Shown: one piece after another, positions 25,045 to 32,354 of the stretch
Layout of the letters: each line of letters begins with the position of its first letter
Position numbering within the stretch: the first letter of the stretch is position 1
NCBI RefSeq assembly: GCF_000428065.1
Contig: NZ_ATZF01000011.1
Coordinates: 67,444-112,187 of the forward strand
DNA from: Shimazuella kribbensis DSM 45090
Lineage (GTDB): Bacteria; Bacillota; Bacilli; Thermoactinomycetales; Thermoactinomycetaceae
Length of the DNA: 44,744 nucleotides
Direction: 5' to 3'
Notes under the pieces: model-generated
Told to the model about the DNA's origin: nothing
The model's database searches: none
The model's input: the letters and a program-made list of their open reading frames with translations, nothing else
Made by a program: the position numbers and the translations under genes

Positions 25045-25953
25045 ATGCGACATGTAACTTCTAGTAGTCAATTTACAAAAGAACATCTCAAAGATTTATT
25101 CGCTTTAGCCACGGAACTCAAACAGAATCCGAGTCGCTACGGTCAGTCCCTTTCTGGTAAAGTAGTAGCTACCTTATTTTATGAACCGAGTACTCGTACT
25201 CGGCTTTCTTTTGAGTCCGCTATCCAGCGACTAGGTGCGAGTTTGATCAGTACGGAAAATGCAAAAGAAGTCTCATCTGCGGTGAAAGGCGAGAGCCTTT
25301 CGGATACGATACGAATTGTGGAGGGATATGCAGAAGCAATCGTCATGCGACATCATGAAAACGATGCTGCATATGAGGCTAGTAAAATCGCTGCCGTACC
25401 GATTATCAATGCGGGTGGGGGTTCAGGAGAGCATCCTACCCAGTCTTTATTGGATTGCTTTACGATCTACGAGCAACGTTTTTCGTTAGACAAACTATCC
25501 ATTGCTGTGATTGGTGATTTGCGATATGGTCGAACGGTTCATTCTTTGGTGAAAATGTTATCTCTTTTTGATGATTTGACTGTTTACGGGGTAAGCTTAC
25601 CGGGATTGGAACTCAGTGAAGAGTATATCCATTACATCGAAGAACATGGGGGAAGGTTCATTTCCTGTCGTTCCTTGCAAGGAGTACCAAGTGATGTAGA
25701 TGTACTGTATCAAACAAGGACACAGCGAGAGAGAATGTCTGTTGCAGAAGGGGAAGTACAAGAGATCATCATTGATCAGCATGTGTTGGATCGTTTTGAA
25801 AAGCATACCATTGTTCTCCATCCCTTGCCTCGTAACCAAGAAATCGCCCCAGAAGTAGATCATGACCCGCGAGCGTTGTATTTTGAACAAGCAAAGAATG
25901 GAATGTGGGTACGTATGGCATTGCTTTATATGTTATTGAAAGAAAACCACTAA
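25045..25953 (+). CDS. pyrB: aspartate carbamoyltransferase catalytic chain
   Basis: Transfers a carbamoyl group to aspartate, the first committed step of pyrimidine synthesis. Carbamoyl-phosphate site STRTRLSFE, aspartate-side HPTQSLLD and HPLPR are intact, and length (302 residues) is normal. The loop IGDLRYGRTVHSL is of the E. coli/archaeal type; the Bacillus enzyme has HSRVARS there. No pyrI regulatory chain and no other pyr gene lies nearby. AAAGGTGG precedes the ATG. It may be the organism's only ATCase or a second copy; the window cannot tell. Confidence 0.9.
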   Translation: MRHVTSSSQFTKEHLKDLFALATELKQNPSRYGQSLSGKVVATLFYEPSTRTRLSFESAIQRLGASLISTENAKEVSSAVKGESLSDTIRIVEGYAEAIVMRHHENDAAYEASKIAAVPIINAGGGSGEHPTQSLLDCFTIYEQRFSLDKLSIAVIGDLRYGRTVHSLVKMLSLFDDLTVYGVSLPGLELSEEYIHYIEEHGGRFISCRSLQGVPSDVDVLYQTRTQRERMSVAEGEVQEIIIDQHVLDRFEKHTIVLHPLPRNQEIAPEVDHDPRALYFEQAKNGMWVRMALLYMLLKENH

Positions 25954-25973
25954 CGATTGTTGGTGGTTTTTTT
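25945..25973 (+). terminator. pyrB intrinsic terminator
   Basis: AACCACTAAC pairs with GTTGGTGGTT around GATT, followed by a run of T. The pyrB stop codon lies inside the left arm. Confidence 0.8.
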
Positions 25974-25985
25974 ATAGAATGCAGC

Positions 25986-26022
25986 GTGCCCGCCACCTTG
26001 TCACGGATAAGGTGGCGGGCAC
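25986..26022 (-). terminator. 14-bp GC-rich hairpin after the amber-interrupted gene
   Basis: GTGCCCGCCACCTT pairs perfectly with AAGGTGGCGGGCAC around a 9-base loop, 12 bases past the stop of the minus-strand gene at 26034. There is no T-run on the minus strand. Composition is very different from the adjacent pyrB terminator. Confidence 0.55.
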
Positions 26023-26033
26023 ATGCATCTCCT

Positions 26034-26447
26034 CTAGAACGGGGAAATCCCCGGCTTATATGCCGGCTTCGTTTCGATCATCTTCAGCTGATCGATCTCC
26101 TTCTGTACCGTTGCAGCATCCTTCTTCATGCGGTTGGGCTCTTCCATCCTGTCGGACTTCATTCGCTCCCCGCACTTCTCGAGTTCAGCATGAAGCTGCT
26201 GCATGAACGAGTGTGCTTCGGGATACATGTCGAACGGGAAGTAGAGTTCGAAGAACTTCGCGCTGTTCAAGCTGCGGAGCCGGTGCTTCTTGTTGAGGTG
26301 ACGGTGGTACCTCAGCACCTGATTCTCGAGCTAGTGGAACTTCCGGCGGAGATCTCGGGTCTGGACTCCAGCTCGCTTCAACGCACGAAGCTGCCGAGCA
26401 GTGTTGCAGTGCCAGTGGTTGAGATCAGGGCAGTCAGCGAGATCCAT
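26034..26447 (-). pseudogene. unknown gene interrupted by one in-frame TAG
   Basis: A GGAGG site eight bases before the ATG at 26447 opens a frame starting MDLADCPDLNHW. It runs 38 codons to TAG (26333-26331) and continues in the same frame, equally protein-like, for 99 more codons (LENQVLRYHRHLNKKHRLRS, then a helical C-terminal part). One amber codon is the only defect. It may be a nonsense mutation, a read-through site, or two cistrons (ATG or GTG restarts lie nearby without ribosome sites). An extended -10 (TGCTATAAT) lies upstream. GC-rich; family unknown. Confidence 0.5.
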
Positions 26448-26483
26448 CTTTTCCTCCGTAGAGAGACGCGGTTGCTTGTTCAC

Positions 26484-26492
26484 ATTATAGCA
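26484..26492 (-). promoter_or_regulatory. extended -10 promoter for the amber-interrupted gene
   Basis: On the minus strand TGCTATAAT lies about 38 bases before the ATG. Its upstream part is the foot of the 16-bp hairpin at 26495-26532, so hairpin and promoter are fused. Confidence 0.55.
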
Positions 26493-26494
26493 CT

Positions 26495-26532
26495 TACCCC
26501 TGCTCGAATCATCTAGGATTCGAGCAGGGGTA
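26495..26532 (-). terminator. 16-bp perfect hairpin after the 122-residue gene
   Basis: TACCCCTGCTCGAATC pairs perfectly with GATTCGAGCAGGGGTA around ATCTAG, directly after the stop of the 122-residue minus-strand gene. No T-run follows; a promoter element does. Confidence 0.6.
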
Positions 26533-26534
26533 TC

Positions 26535-26903
26535 CTAATTTGGAAGTGCTTGGAGTATTTGCCTTGCCTGTACGTAGATGGTATGTTGCTTGACGAGGTT
26601 TTCGGCAAGCCGGCTGAGTTGTACGACGGTAAGTCTGTTGGGCTCTATGTCTGTATCTTTTATGAACAGTGGATCTTTGATAGCAGACAGTGCCTCTTCT
26701 ATTTGTTGCGTAGCACTGTCTGCCTTTTCTTGGAGGTGGAGCAGAGAGGAGGTGGCATTTTTCACTACTTCCTCATCTAGCTGCTTACACCTCTGAAGAT
26801 AGTAATCCAGTTTCTTGAGCCCATCTGGGACTGCAAAGAAGAGTGTGAGATGGAGATCGAGCAGTGTTTCGGAGATGATTGCTGGATCATACTCGCTGAC
26901 CAT
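26535..26903 (-). CDS. unknown helical 122-residue protein
   Basis: Family not recognised. The sequence is almost entirely helical with heptad-like spacing (LHLQEKADSATQQIEEALSA, VVQLSRLAENLVKQH), so a coiled-coil or helical bundle is likely. No signal or TM segment. GGAGGG lies four bases before the ATG. It is 47 bases downstream of the YtkA-like lipoprotein gene on the same strand and may share its transcript. Composition is somewhat GC-richer than neighbours, and it ends in a 16-bp hairpin. Confidence 0.6.
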   Translation of the reverse strand: MVSEYDPAIISETLLDLHLTLFFAVPDGLKKLDYYLQRCKQLDEEVVKNATSSLLHLQEKADSATQQIEEALSAIKDPLFIKDTDIEPNRLTVVQLSRLAENLVKQHTIYVQARQILQALPN

Positions 26904-26950
26904 ATTCCCTCCAAATTAGTTGCTTACTTGTATTTAGTCTAACATAGCCT

Positions 26951-27664
26951 CTATTTCACCACTAGGGTTTGCTCGGTGTGATCATGTACCTTCCCTTTTT
27001 CCACATGCATTTTGATTCGATAGGTACCAGGTGTTTGAAAATGATAGGCACTATAGTATTCACCAGGTTTGGTCTCAGCTACATCGGTAAAGTCATGTTT
27101 GTTCGTTCCTTCTTTCCAAATTTCATACTGAACATTGGCTTCGGTGAAAGGTTTGTTGTTTTGTGCGATATGACCAAATATCTTCGTATCCTGTCCGCTC
27201 TTTGCTGTTTCAGGTAGTTGAATATGCAGCATTAATTTATTTGCACCTGCATGGTGATCATGCTGATCGCTTGGTGTTTCCCCGATAATAAAAGTTTTCG
27301 AGATCATTTGATGGACTTGTGGAGTAGTGGCATGGATGATGACGTTATACGTTCCTGAAATTGGAAACGTATTGGTAATCGAATATTTTCCATTTCCCAC
27401 TCGCTTTGTTTTCAACATGGCATGATCCTTGGCGTCTTTATGCCAGACCTCGAACTCTACCCTGGCATCATTAACAGGTTTGTTGTTGCCTGTTACATTG
27501 GCGTTTAGCGTGACAGGTTGATTTGGGGTTGGTTTAGACGGGTTTACTTCAAAGTTGAGGGAGATGGATGTGGGGGCATTGGGGGTTGTTGGTGTTGTAG
27601 GTTGTGAGGTACATCCGCTTATGAGGAGCAAAACTAACGCGAGCAACCATCCTATTTTTTTCAC
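26951..27664 (-). CDS. lipoprotein with two YtkA/FixH-like domains
   Basis: A 237-residue surface lipoprotein: signal with lipobox LISGC, a Thr/Pro-rich spacer, then two tandem Ig-like YtkA-type domains (residues about 35-125 and 145-237). Each has the pattern V-x-(F/Y)-E-(V/I)-W-K and ends in G-x-Y-x-(I/V)-x-(I/M)-H. A His-rich DQHDHHAG linker separates them. YtkA/FixH-like proteins are linked to metal or oxidase-related envelope functions; the His cluster would fit metal binding, which is inference. GTG start with AAAGGAG upstream. Confidence 0.8.
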   Translation of the reverse strand: MKKIGWLLALVLLLISGCTSQPTTPTTPNAPTSISLNFEVNPSKPTPNQPVTLNANVTGNNKPVNDARVEFEVWHKDAKDHAMLKTKRVGNGKYSITNTFPISGTYNVIIHATTPQVHQMISKTFIIGETPSDQHDHHAGANKLMLHIQLPETAKSGQDTKIFGHIAQNNKPFTEANVQYEIWKEGTNKHDFTDVAETKPGEYYSAYHFQTPGTYRIKMHVEKGKVHDHTEQTLVVK

Positions 27665-27817
27665 AATAAGAACTCCTTTGATTCTTTTTGATTTCTTTCG
27701 TATGAATATAGTATTTCCAATTGCTATGACAAATTGGAAAAAAAACCATCACTTTCGATTGTAAAAAAAATAAGGAATAAAAACTATCCCTCTTAAGTGC
27801 TATTTTGTATATGAAAT

Positions 27818-28447
27818 TTACAAGAATCCTTGCTCAAAGGCGTAGCGTGTCAATTGCACACGGTTGTTGAGGTGTAGTTTTTGCATGATGTTTTTTAAAT
27901 GATTTTTTACGGTGTGTTCCGAGATCACTAACTCCTTTGCTATCTCTTTATTGCTTAAACCTTGGGCAACGCGAGTTAATATTTCTTGTTCTCTAGGAGT
28001 GAGAATGGTATCTTCCGTTGATTTTGTATTGGAAAACTCAGCCAATATCCGGTTAGCTATTGCCTGAGGCATGGGTGCAGAATCTGTAGCAAGGGAATGC
28101 AAATAAGATAGCCAAATGGAAGGATTCAAGTTTTTCATCAAGTATCCTTGAGCCCCATTTTTGATCGCTTCGAACAGATTGGTGACATCATCGGAGACAG
28201 TAACCATTACGATTTTGACATAGGGAAATTTTTCTTTTACGAGGCGTGTAGCTTCCAATCCATTCATGACAGGCATATTAATGTCCATCAAGATCATATC
28301 TGGCATGAGCTGTTCTGTTAGAGGCAGTATTTCATCTCCGCGTTTTGCTTCTCCAACGATCGTAAAACGATCATCTTCGGCTAAGATCATACGCATCGCT
28401 TTTCGCGCGTGTTCATGGTCATCTCCTATCAGTATCCGGAAACTCAT
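27818..28447 (-). CDS. NarL/LuxR-type response regulator
   Basis: A 209-residue regulator with receiver domain (acidic pair DD near the start, phospho-Asp in DMILMDINMPVMNG, Thr/Ser in VTVSDD, Lys in MKNLNP) and a C-terminal LuxR helix-turn-helix (LTPREQEILTRVAQGLSNKE, then VKNHLKNIMQKLHL). The ATG at 28447 has AAGGAG at better spacing than the ATG two codons earlier. It immediately follows its kinase on the same strand. The target genes are unknown; the YtkA lipoprotein just downstream is a candidate. Confidence 0.92.
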   Translation of the reverse strand: MSFRILIGDDHEHARKAMRMILAEDDRFTIVGEAKRGDEILPLTEQLMPDMILMDINMPVMNGLEATRLVKEKFPYVKIVMVTVSDDVTNLFEAIKNGAQGYLMKNLNPSIWLSYLHSLATDSAPMPQAIANRILAEFSNTKSTEDTILTPREQEILTRVAQGLSNKEIAKELVISEHTVKNHLKNIMQKLHLNNRVQLTRYAFEQGFL

Positions 28448-28453
28448 ATTCAT

Positions 28454-29257
28454 TTACTCCTTTGTTATTTGCACTTTTGTTTTCTTATTTTCACGGGAAA
28501 TAGAAAATTGAGCATGGCATTCTATTGCGCGTTCTTCCATCATACGTAATCCAAAAGAATTTGCAGAATGTAATTTATCCTTTTCCAGTCCTATCCCATT
28601 ATCTTCTATCATTAAATACCAACTCGATGGTGTGGAACGAAGTCCAAAGTTAACGGAAGTAGCATATGCGTGTTTATGTATATTCGTCAATGCTTCATTG
28701 GAACATGCGGTAATTTCCCATACCTCTTTTTGAGTAAAATGATTGTCTTGGAAATCGGCAATATAGTTGATGGATATCCCCGTATCCAATTGAAATTGTT
28801 TGATAAGTGCTTGGAGCTGCTCGGTCAATGTAAGCTGGTTTTCTGTTTTTAAAGTGAAAATAGATCTTCTGACATATTCCTGAATGTGGTGGAGGCTTTG
28901 CTGTAGGTCTCTCCACTGCTCGTGTGGTGCAATAGATTTTAGTTTTTCTACTTGTACGGAAGAAAGAAACAAAGTCTGGGCGATGCCGTCATGCAGTTCT
29001 CTAGCGATTCGCTCCCTTTCTGCCATTACTTGTTTGATTTCTCGTTCTTTTTTTAGTTGTTGGGATAAATGATCGTATGCTTGGAAGAGAGGATTTAGCA
29101 AAGTGATTGTGACCAAAAAAACTATGACAGGAGAGAGCCAGTTTCCAAGCTCCATCGAAACATGGGGTAGTAGTATGGTGTGACGTAGGTATTCCCAGAT
29201 GCCAATTGTTAAAGTTGGTATCGTAAGGATCAGCCATTTGATCTGTTTACTAGACAT
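28454..29257 (-). CDS. sensor histidine kinase (HisKA_3, DesK/LiaS-like)
   Basis: A 267-residue kinase with two N-terminal TM segments and almost no external loop, so it probably senses a membrane state or a partner protein. The phospho-acceptor His lies in RERIARELHDGIAQTL. The N-box is NEALTNIHKHA, the G1 box IEDNGIGL, and a late SFGLRMMEERA closes the ATP site. The short end of the protein meets the start of the response-regulator gene, so the two form one operon. Confidence 0.92.
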   Translation of the reverse strand: MSSKQIKWLILTIPTLTIGIWEYLRHTILLPHVSMELGNWLSPVIVFLVTITLLNPLFQAYDHLSQQLKKEREIKQVMAERERIARELHDGIAQTLFLSSVQVEKLKSIAPHEQWRDLQQSLHHIQEYVRRSIFTLKTENQLTLTEQLQALIKQFQLDTGISINYIADFQDNHFTQKEVWEITACSNEALTNIHKHAYATSVNFGLRSTPSSWYLMIEDNGIGLEKDKLHSANSFGLRMMEERAIECHAQFSISRENKKTKVQITKE

Positions 29258-29340
29258 TAGTTTTCACCGCTTCTTGTTTGAAGGATTTCCTCCTCATGAT
29301 AGCGGATATTTTTCTGTATATCTATAGAAAGAAAGTCGAC

Positions 29341-29370
29341 GGCCGGGTATCTAGTCACAGATACCCGGCC
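29341..29370 (-). terminator. 12-bp GC-rich hairpin after the 134-residue gene
   Basis: GGCCGGGTATCT pairs perfectly with AGATACCCGGCC around AGTCAC. It lies just past the stop of the minus-strand gene at 29379. On the minus strand it is followed by GTCGACTTTCTTTC, which is only weakly T-rich. Confidence 0.6.
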
Positions 29371-29378
29371 GGTGCACG

Positions 29379-29783
29379 TCAGAACTTTGGTTCAAGGTAC
29401 TGCCGTGCTGTATGCGCATTTTCCATTGCGGCGATGATCCTGCCGAGGTCAACCGCATCGAAAGAGAGCTTCTCGGCTCCACTTCTTGCTACTGTGAGGT
29501 CGTTTTCGACTTTCCGCCTTCCGCGTTTGAGAGTCTTGAGCGTTTGTTCTAGAGAGGAGATCTCATCTTCTTCCTTCTTCAACCGTGTGGTTGTGGTAGT
29601 CAAAAGAAACCTCAGTTCCCGAACCGCTTCCTCGATGTGGTTCATGAAGGGAACCTTGCTAGCTAGTAGCAGTTCAAATACGAGGTTTGTGGGTCCCTTA
29701 TGAGGCAAGCGAAAATCTCTGCGCTTCAATTCGAGGATAGGTTCTAGAATGGAGGTGTTTTCTTTTTGGAAGTCGTAGTCCAT
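29379..29783 (-). CDS. unknown coiled-coil 134-residue protein
   Basis: Family not recognised. A central coiled-coil (TTTTTTRLKKEEDEISSLEQ and following heptads, residues about 50-95) is flanked by helical ends; there is no signal or TM segment. A SigA-type promoter, TTACAT-16-TATAAT, sits on the minus strand at about 29821-29848. The ribosome site before the ATG is poor (AAAGACTCC). It lies between the two-component operon and mgtC-like gene, is GC-richer than both, and ends in its own hairpin. Confidence 0.58.
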   Translation of the reverse strand: MDYDFQKENTSILEPILELKRRDFRLPHKGPTNLVFELLLASKVPFMNHIEEAVRELRFLLTTTTTRLKKEEDEISSLEQTLKTLKRGRRKVENDLTVARSGAEKLSFDAVDLGRIIAAMENAHTARQYLEPKF

Positions 29784-29933
29784 CTTGGAGTCTTTCTGCT
29801 AGCTTGACCTTACATAAATTATACTCAAAATTTCCATGTATGTAATAGAAAAAAGTATCAGGATGAAACTGTTTGATTCATGAATAAAAATATATAGAAA
29901 AAGGGTAATTGTATGAAGGGAGGAGGACTTACT

Positions 29934-30623
29934 ATGTATGATGTTTTATATCCAAGCTATTGGGTTTTAACTGAACGATTATTTATGGCTGCACTAATGG
30001 GTGGATTGATTGGATGGGAAAGAGAATTAAACCATTCTCCCGCAGGATTTCGAACACATATATTGGTTTCCGTTGGATCGGCATTGATAATGCTCATTTC
30101 CATTTATGGTTTCTCGGATTTTGCTCATTTGAAAAATTTTGTCCTTGATCCTTCTCGGATTAGTGCACAAGTAGTCAGCGGGATCGGCTTTCTTGGTGCA
30201 GGGACCATTTTACGCCAAGGGGTGACGGTGAGTGGCTTAACGACAGCAGCATCATTATGGGTAGTTGCAGCAGTAGGTCTCTCCGCAGGAGCAGGATATT
30301 ATTTTCCAGCCGTTATTACTACTTTAATCGTATTTATTGGACTCATTATTCGTCGTTGGTTGGATCGGATGTTTTGGAATAAGAAAACAAGAGCAGTGCT
30401 CGAGGTATGGGCAGATAATGATGAATCCAGATTGAGCGAGATGGTAAGCATCATTGGAAGAAACAAAAGTATTTCGATCAAAAAATTGCGGATCGAAGAA
30501 GATCGAGAGGATATGTCCAAAATCACGTTCATCATCAAAATAAAAGGAACGAGTTTGGAGGCCCAGTTGTTAGAGGAGTTACAGCATTTAGAAGGTATTC
30601 ATCGCGTTGAGCAAGTGTATTGA
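29934..30623 (+). CDS. MgtC/SapB family membrane protein
   Basis: A 229-residue protein: about four to five TM segments with GGLIGWERELNHSPAGFRTH, SGIGFLGAGTILRQG and GLTTAASLWVVAAVGLSAG, all family hallmarks, then a C-terminal ACT-like cytosolic domain. Family members influence Mg2+ homeostasis and in some pathogens bind F-ATPase; most Firmicutes copies are uncharacterised. I take the ATG at 29934 because GGGAGGAGG lies eight bases upstream; a start at 29913 would place that site inside the gene. Confidence 0.92.
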   Translation: MYDVLYPSYWVLTERLFMAALMGGLIGWERELNHSPAGFRTHILVSVGSALIMLISIYGFSDFAHLKNFVLDPSRISAQVVSGIGFLGAGTILRQGVTVSGLTTAASLWVVAAVGLSAGAGYYFPAVITTLIVFIGLIIRRWLDRMFWNKKTRAVLEVWADNDESRLSEMVSIIGRNKSISIKKLRIEEDREDMSKITFIIKIKGTSLEAQLLEELQHLEGIHRVEQVY

Positions 30624-30680
30624 TTGTTAAATGGCTGATATGGCTTCTGTTTGGGTTTGAATGTGAGACATTATTTTTTA

Positions 30681-30709
30681 TTGCGGGTAAATTTCGAATA
30701 ATGTAAGAT
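30681..30709 (+). promoter_or_regulatory. SigA-type promoter for the GC-rich gene
   Basis: TTGCGG and TAAGAT are spaced by 17 bases. This AT-rich, host-style promoter region abruptly gives way to GC-rich sequence at about 30720. Confidence 0.5.
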
Positions 30710-30762
30710 AAATGTAAGAACCGACCGTGTGCATGAGATGCACCGAACCCGAGGAGTTACGA

Positions 30763-31605
30763 ATGTTCGACCTGACTTCCCTGATCATGATGCGTGACGC
30801 TGTCGCCGCCGTCGAGAAGAACGCCACGGAGGTCCGAAGGGCCTTCGATGTACTCATCGCCTCCCTTCCGGAGCTCGAGGAGTCGATGCACCTGCTGAAT
30901 GCGGTGCCGATCATGTCCGCCGACGAGGACGAGCCGAAGATCGAGGACAAGCCGAGGCCCACTCCGGCGTGCATGGCCAAGGAGGAGACGCTCCACGTGG
31001 CGCGGCGTTCGGACTCGGACCTCAAGGGCCCCGATCTGAAGGTGCTCGCGACGGAACTCGAGAATCGCAAGGAGGAGCGTGAGGACGGCTACAAGCCGGC
31101 CGCGAAGGACACCAAGCTGGAGTCCGATGAGGGGCCGCAGCTGTCCGAATCGACGATCCCCCCTGCCGTCCAGAAGCGACTCGAGGACGCCAAGACCCGA
31201 GCCAAGGCTGGGTGTGGTGGCCCGCTCACCCCTGAGCGCCTGCGTGAGCTGAAGGACAAGCTCAGGGACTCGATCATCAGCGGAGATGTCGTCGAGTTCT
31301 CGAAGGAGGAGAACGACGACATCGATCAGCTCCATATCCTTCGGATCATGAGGAAGATCATGCTGGAGGAGGAGCTCACGGATGTTGACCAGCAGGTCGT
31401 TCGGCTCAACTCGTACCTGAAGGGACTGCGGAAGAAGAGTCAGGTGAAGCCGGCTCCCTCTTCCGTACCCAGCAAGGTCGTCCCGTCCGACAAGCTCGAC
31501 CAGTGGTACACACTCTTCCAGGCCGGCAACCCGCTCCACAAGACGCAGCTGAGGAAGTTGCGAGACGCGGGGTACAACCTCGATGTGCGACACGCGAGTA
31601 AGTGA
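30763..31605 (+). CDS. unknown GC-rich gene, acquired, 280 residues
   Basis: Family not recognised. Third codon positions are nearly all G or C, unlike any neighbour, so recent transfer from a high-GC source (actinobacterium or its phage) is likely. GAGGAG lies six bases before the ATG. The product is soluble, acidic and helical. A helical start (MMRDAVAAVEKNATEVRRAF) precedes a long disordered charged middle with Pro, then helical segments (LTPERLRELKDKLRDSI, QLHILRIMRKIMLEEEL) and a small C-terminal motif, TQLRKLRDAGYNLDVR. A 288-residue frame on the other strand is a shadow of the GC-rich codon pattern. Confidence 0.62.
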   Translation: MFDLTSLIMMRDAVAAVEKNATEVRRAFDVLIASLPELEESMHLLNAVPIMSADEDEPKIEDKPRPTPACMAKEETLHVARRSDSDLKGPDLKVLATELENRKEEREDGYKPAAKDTKLESDEGPQLSESTIPPAVQKRLEDAKTRAKAGCGGPLTPERLRELKDKLRDSIISGDVVEFSKEENDDIDQLHILRIMRKIMLEEELTDVDQQVVRLNSYLKGLRKKSQVKPAPSSVPSKVVPSDKLDQWYTLFQAGNPLHKTQLRKLRDAGYNLDVRHASK

Positions 31606-31631
31606 TTCTCGCTGCATCATCACACGCGGTC

Positions 31632-31659
31632 ACCCCTTCCGGCATTAGCCGGAGGGGGT
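31632..31659 (+). terminator. 12-bp GC-rich hairpin after the GC-rich gene
   Basis: ACCCCTTCCGGC pairs with GCCGGAGGGGGT around ATTA with one wobble, 26 bases after the stop. It lacks a T-run, like the terminators typical of high-GC genomes, and marks the right edge of the GC-rich segment; AT-rich host sequence resumes at about 31690. Confidence 0.65.
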
Positions 31660-31807
31660 GGGGCACAGTTTGCTATCAGCACTCTTGTTGCCCCCGTGCA
31701 AATAATGATGAAATTTATTATAGATAATGGATAAAAAGAAGTTAGTCCTCTTGGGCTATCTTTTTTTGTATATTTGACAGACTGATGACCAAAAATAAGA
31801 AAAAGCA

Positions 31808-31835
31808 TTGCCATTTTGGATCATTGGTGTATAAT
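31808..31835 (+). promoter_or_regulatory. SigA promoter of the ctsR operon
   Basis: TTGCCA (31808-31813) and TATAAT (31830-31835) are spaced by 16 bases, close to consensus. The transcript would start just before or within the CtsR box. Confidence 0.85.
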
Positions 31836-31845
31836 AAAAACAGAA

Positions 31846-31862
31846 GGTCAAAGTTAGTCAAA
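31846..31862 (+). promoter_or_regulatory. CtsR operator
   Basis: GGTCAAA-GTT-AGTCAAA is the direct-repeat heptamer bound by CtsR, placed just after the -10 so that the repressor blocks its own operon. Heat would relieve it through loss of CtsR binding. Confidence 0.9.
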
Positions 31863-31883
31863 GTCAGCAAGGGGGTGTCCGGT

Positions 31884-32354
31884 GTGGGAAATATTTCGGA
31901 CATCATCGAAAAATATCTACAACAGATGTTAGCAGCAAGTGACAACGGGATGGTAGAGATCAAACGAAGTGAATTGGCGGAAGAATTTCAATGTGTCCCT
32001 TCCCAAATCAACTATGTGATTAGTACTAGGTTTACCGTTGAAAAAGGGTACTTAGTGGAAAGCAAAAGAGGTGGAGGCGGATTTATTCGCATACGTCGGG
32101 TAAGGCTTCATTCCCAAAGAGAGTACTTTGCTGATCTCTTGCTTCATATCGGAGATACGATTCCTCAAATTACGGCTGAACATGTCATTAGTCGTTTAGT
32201 TGGGGATCAATTATTAACCGAACGAGAAGCAATGTTGATTACAGGTATTGTTTCAAGGGAAACCCTTCAACTACCGATTCCTCTTCGTGATGAGCTCCGA
32301 GCCCGTATGTTACGATCGATGGTCTCCATTCTGTTTGGAAGGTTAGGAGGGTGA
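31884..32354 (+). CDS. ctsR: CtsR stress-gene repressor
   Basis: Repressor of class III heat-shock genes. The 156 residues begin GNISDIIEKYLQQML and contain the winged helix (RSELAEEFQCVPSQINYVIS), the wing ESKRGGGGFIRI with its thermosensing glycine loop, and the C-terminal dimer/McsB-contact domain. I take the GTG at 31884, eight bases after GGGGGTG, because the product then starts like B. subtilis CtsR; the frame is open upstream but crosses the operator. First gene of ctsR-mcsA-mcsB-clpC; its stop overlaps the mcsA ATG. Confidence 0.96.
   Translation: MGNISDIIEKYLQQMLAASDNGMVEIKRSELAEEFQCVPSQINYVISTRFTVEKGYLVESKRGGGGFIRIRRVRLHSQREYFADLLLHIGDTIPQITAEHVISRLVGDQLLTEREAMLITGIVSRETLQLPIPLRDELRARMLRSMVSILFGRLGG

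Noticed and set aside
25905-26516. A 203-codon plus-strand frame spanning the pyrB end and the next region
   Set aside because: It runs through the pyrB terminator and the GC-rich hairpin and has no ribosome site; the minus frame with GGAGG is preferred.
30757-31623. A 288-codon open frame on the minus strand over the GC-rich gene
   Set aside because: High GC at third positions removes stops from the opposite strand. The plus frame has the ribosome site, promoter and downstream hairpin; the minus frame is Leu/Arg/Val-rich with no ribosome site.
31785-31883. Upstream extension of CtsR
   Set aside because: The open frame crosses the promoter and the CtsR box; the GTG at 31884 gives the family start.
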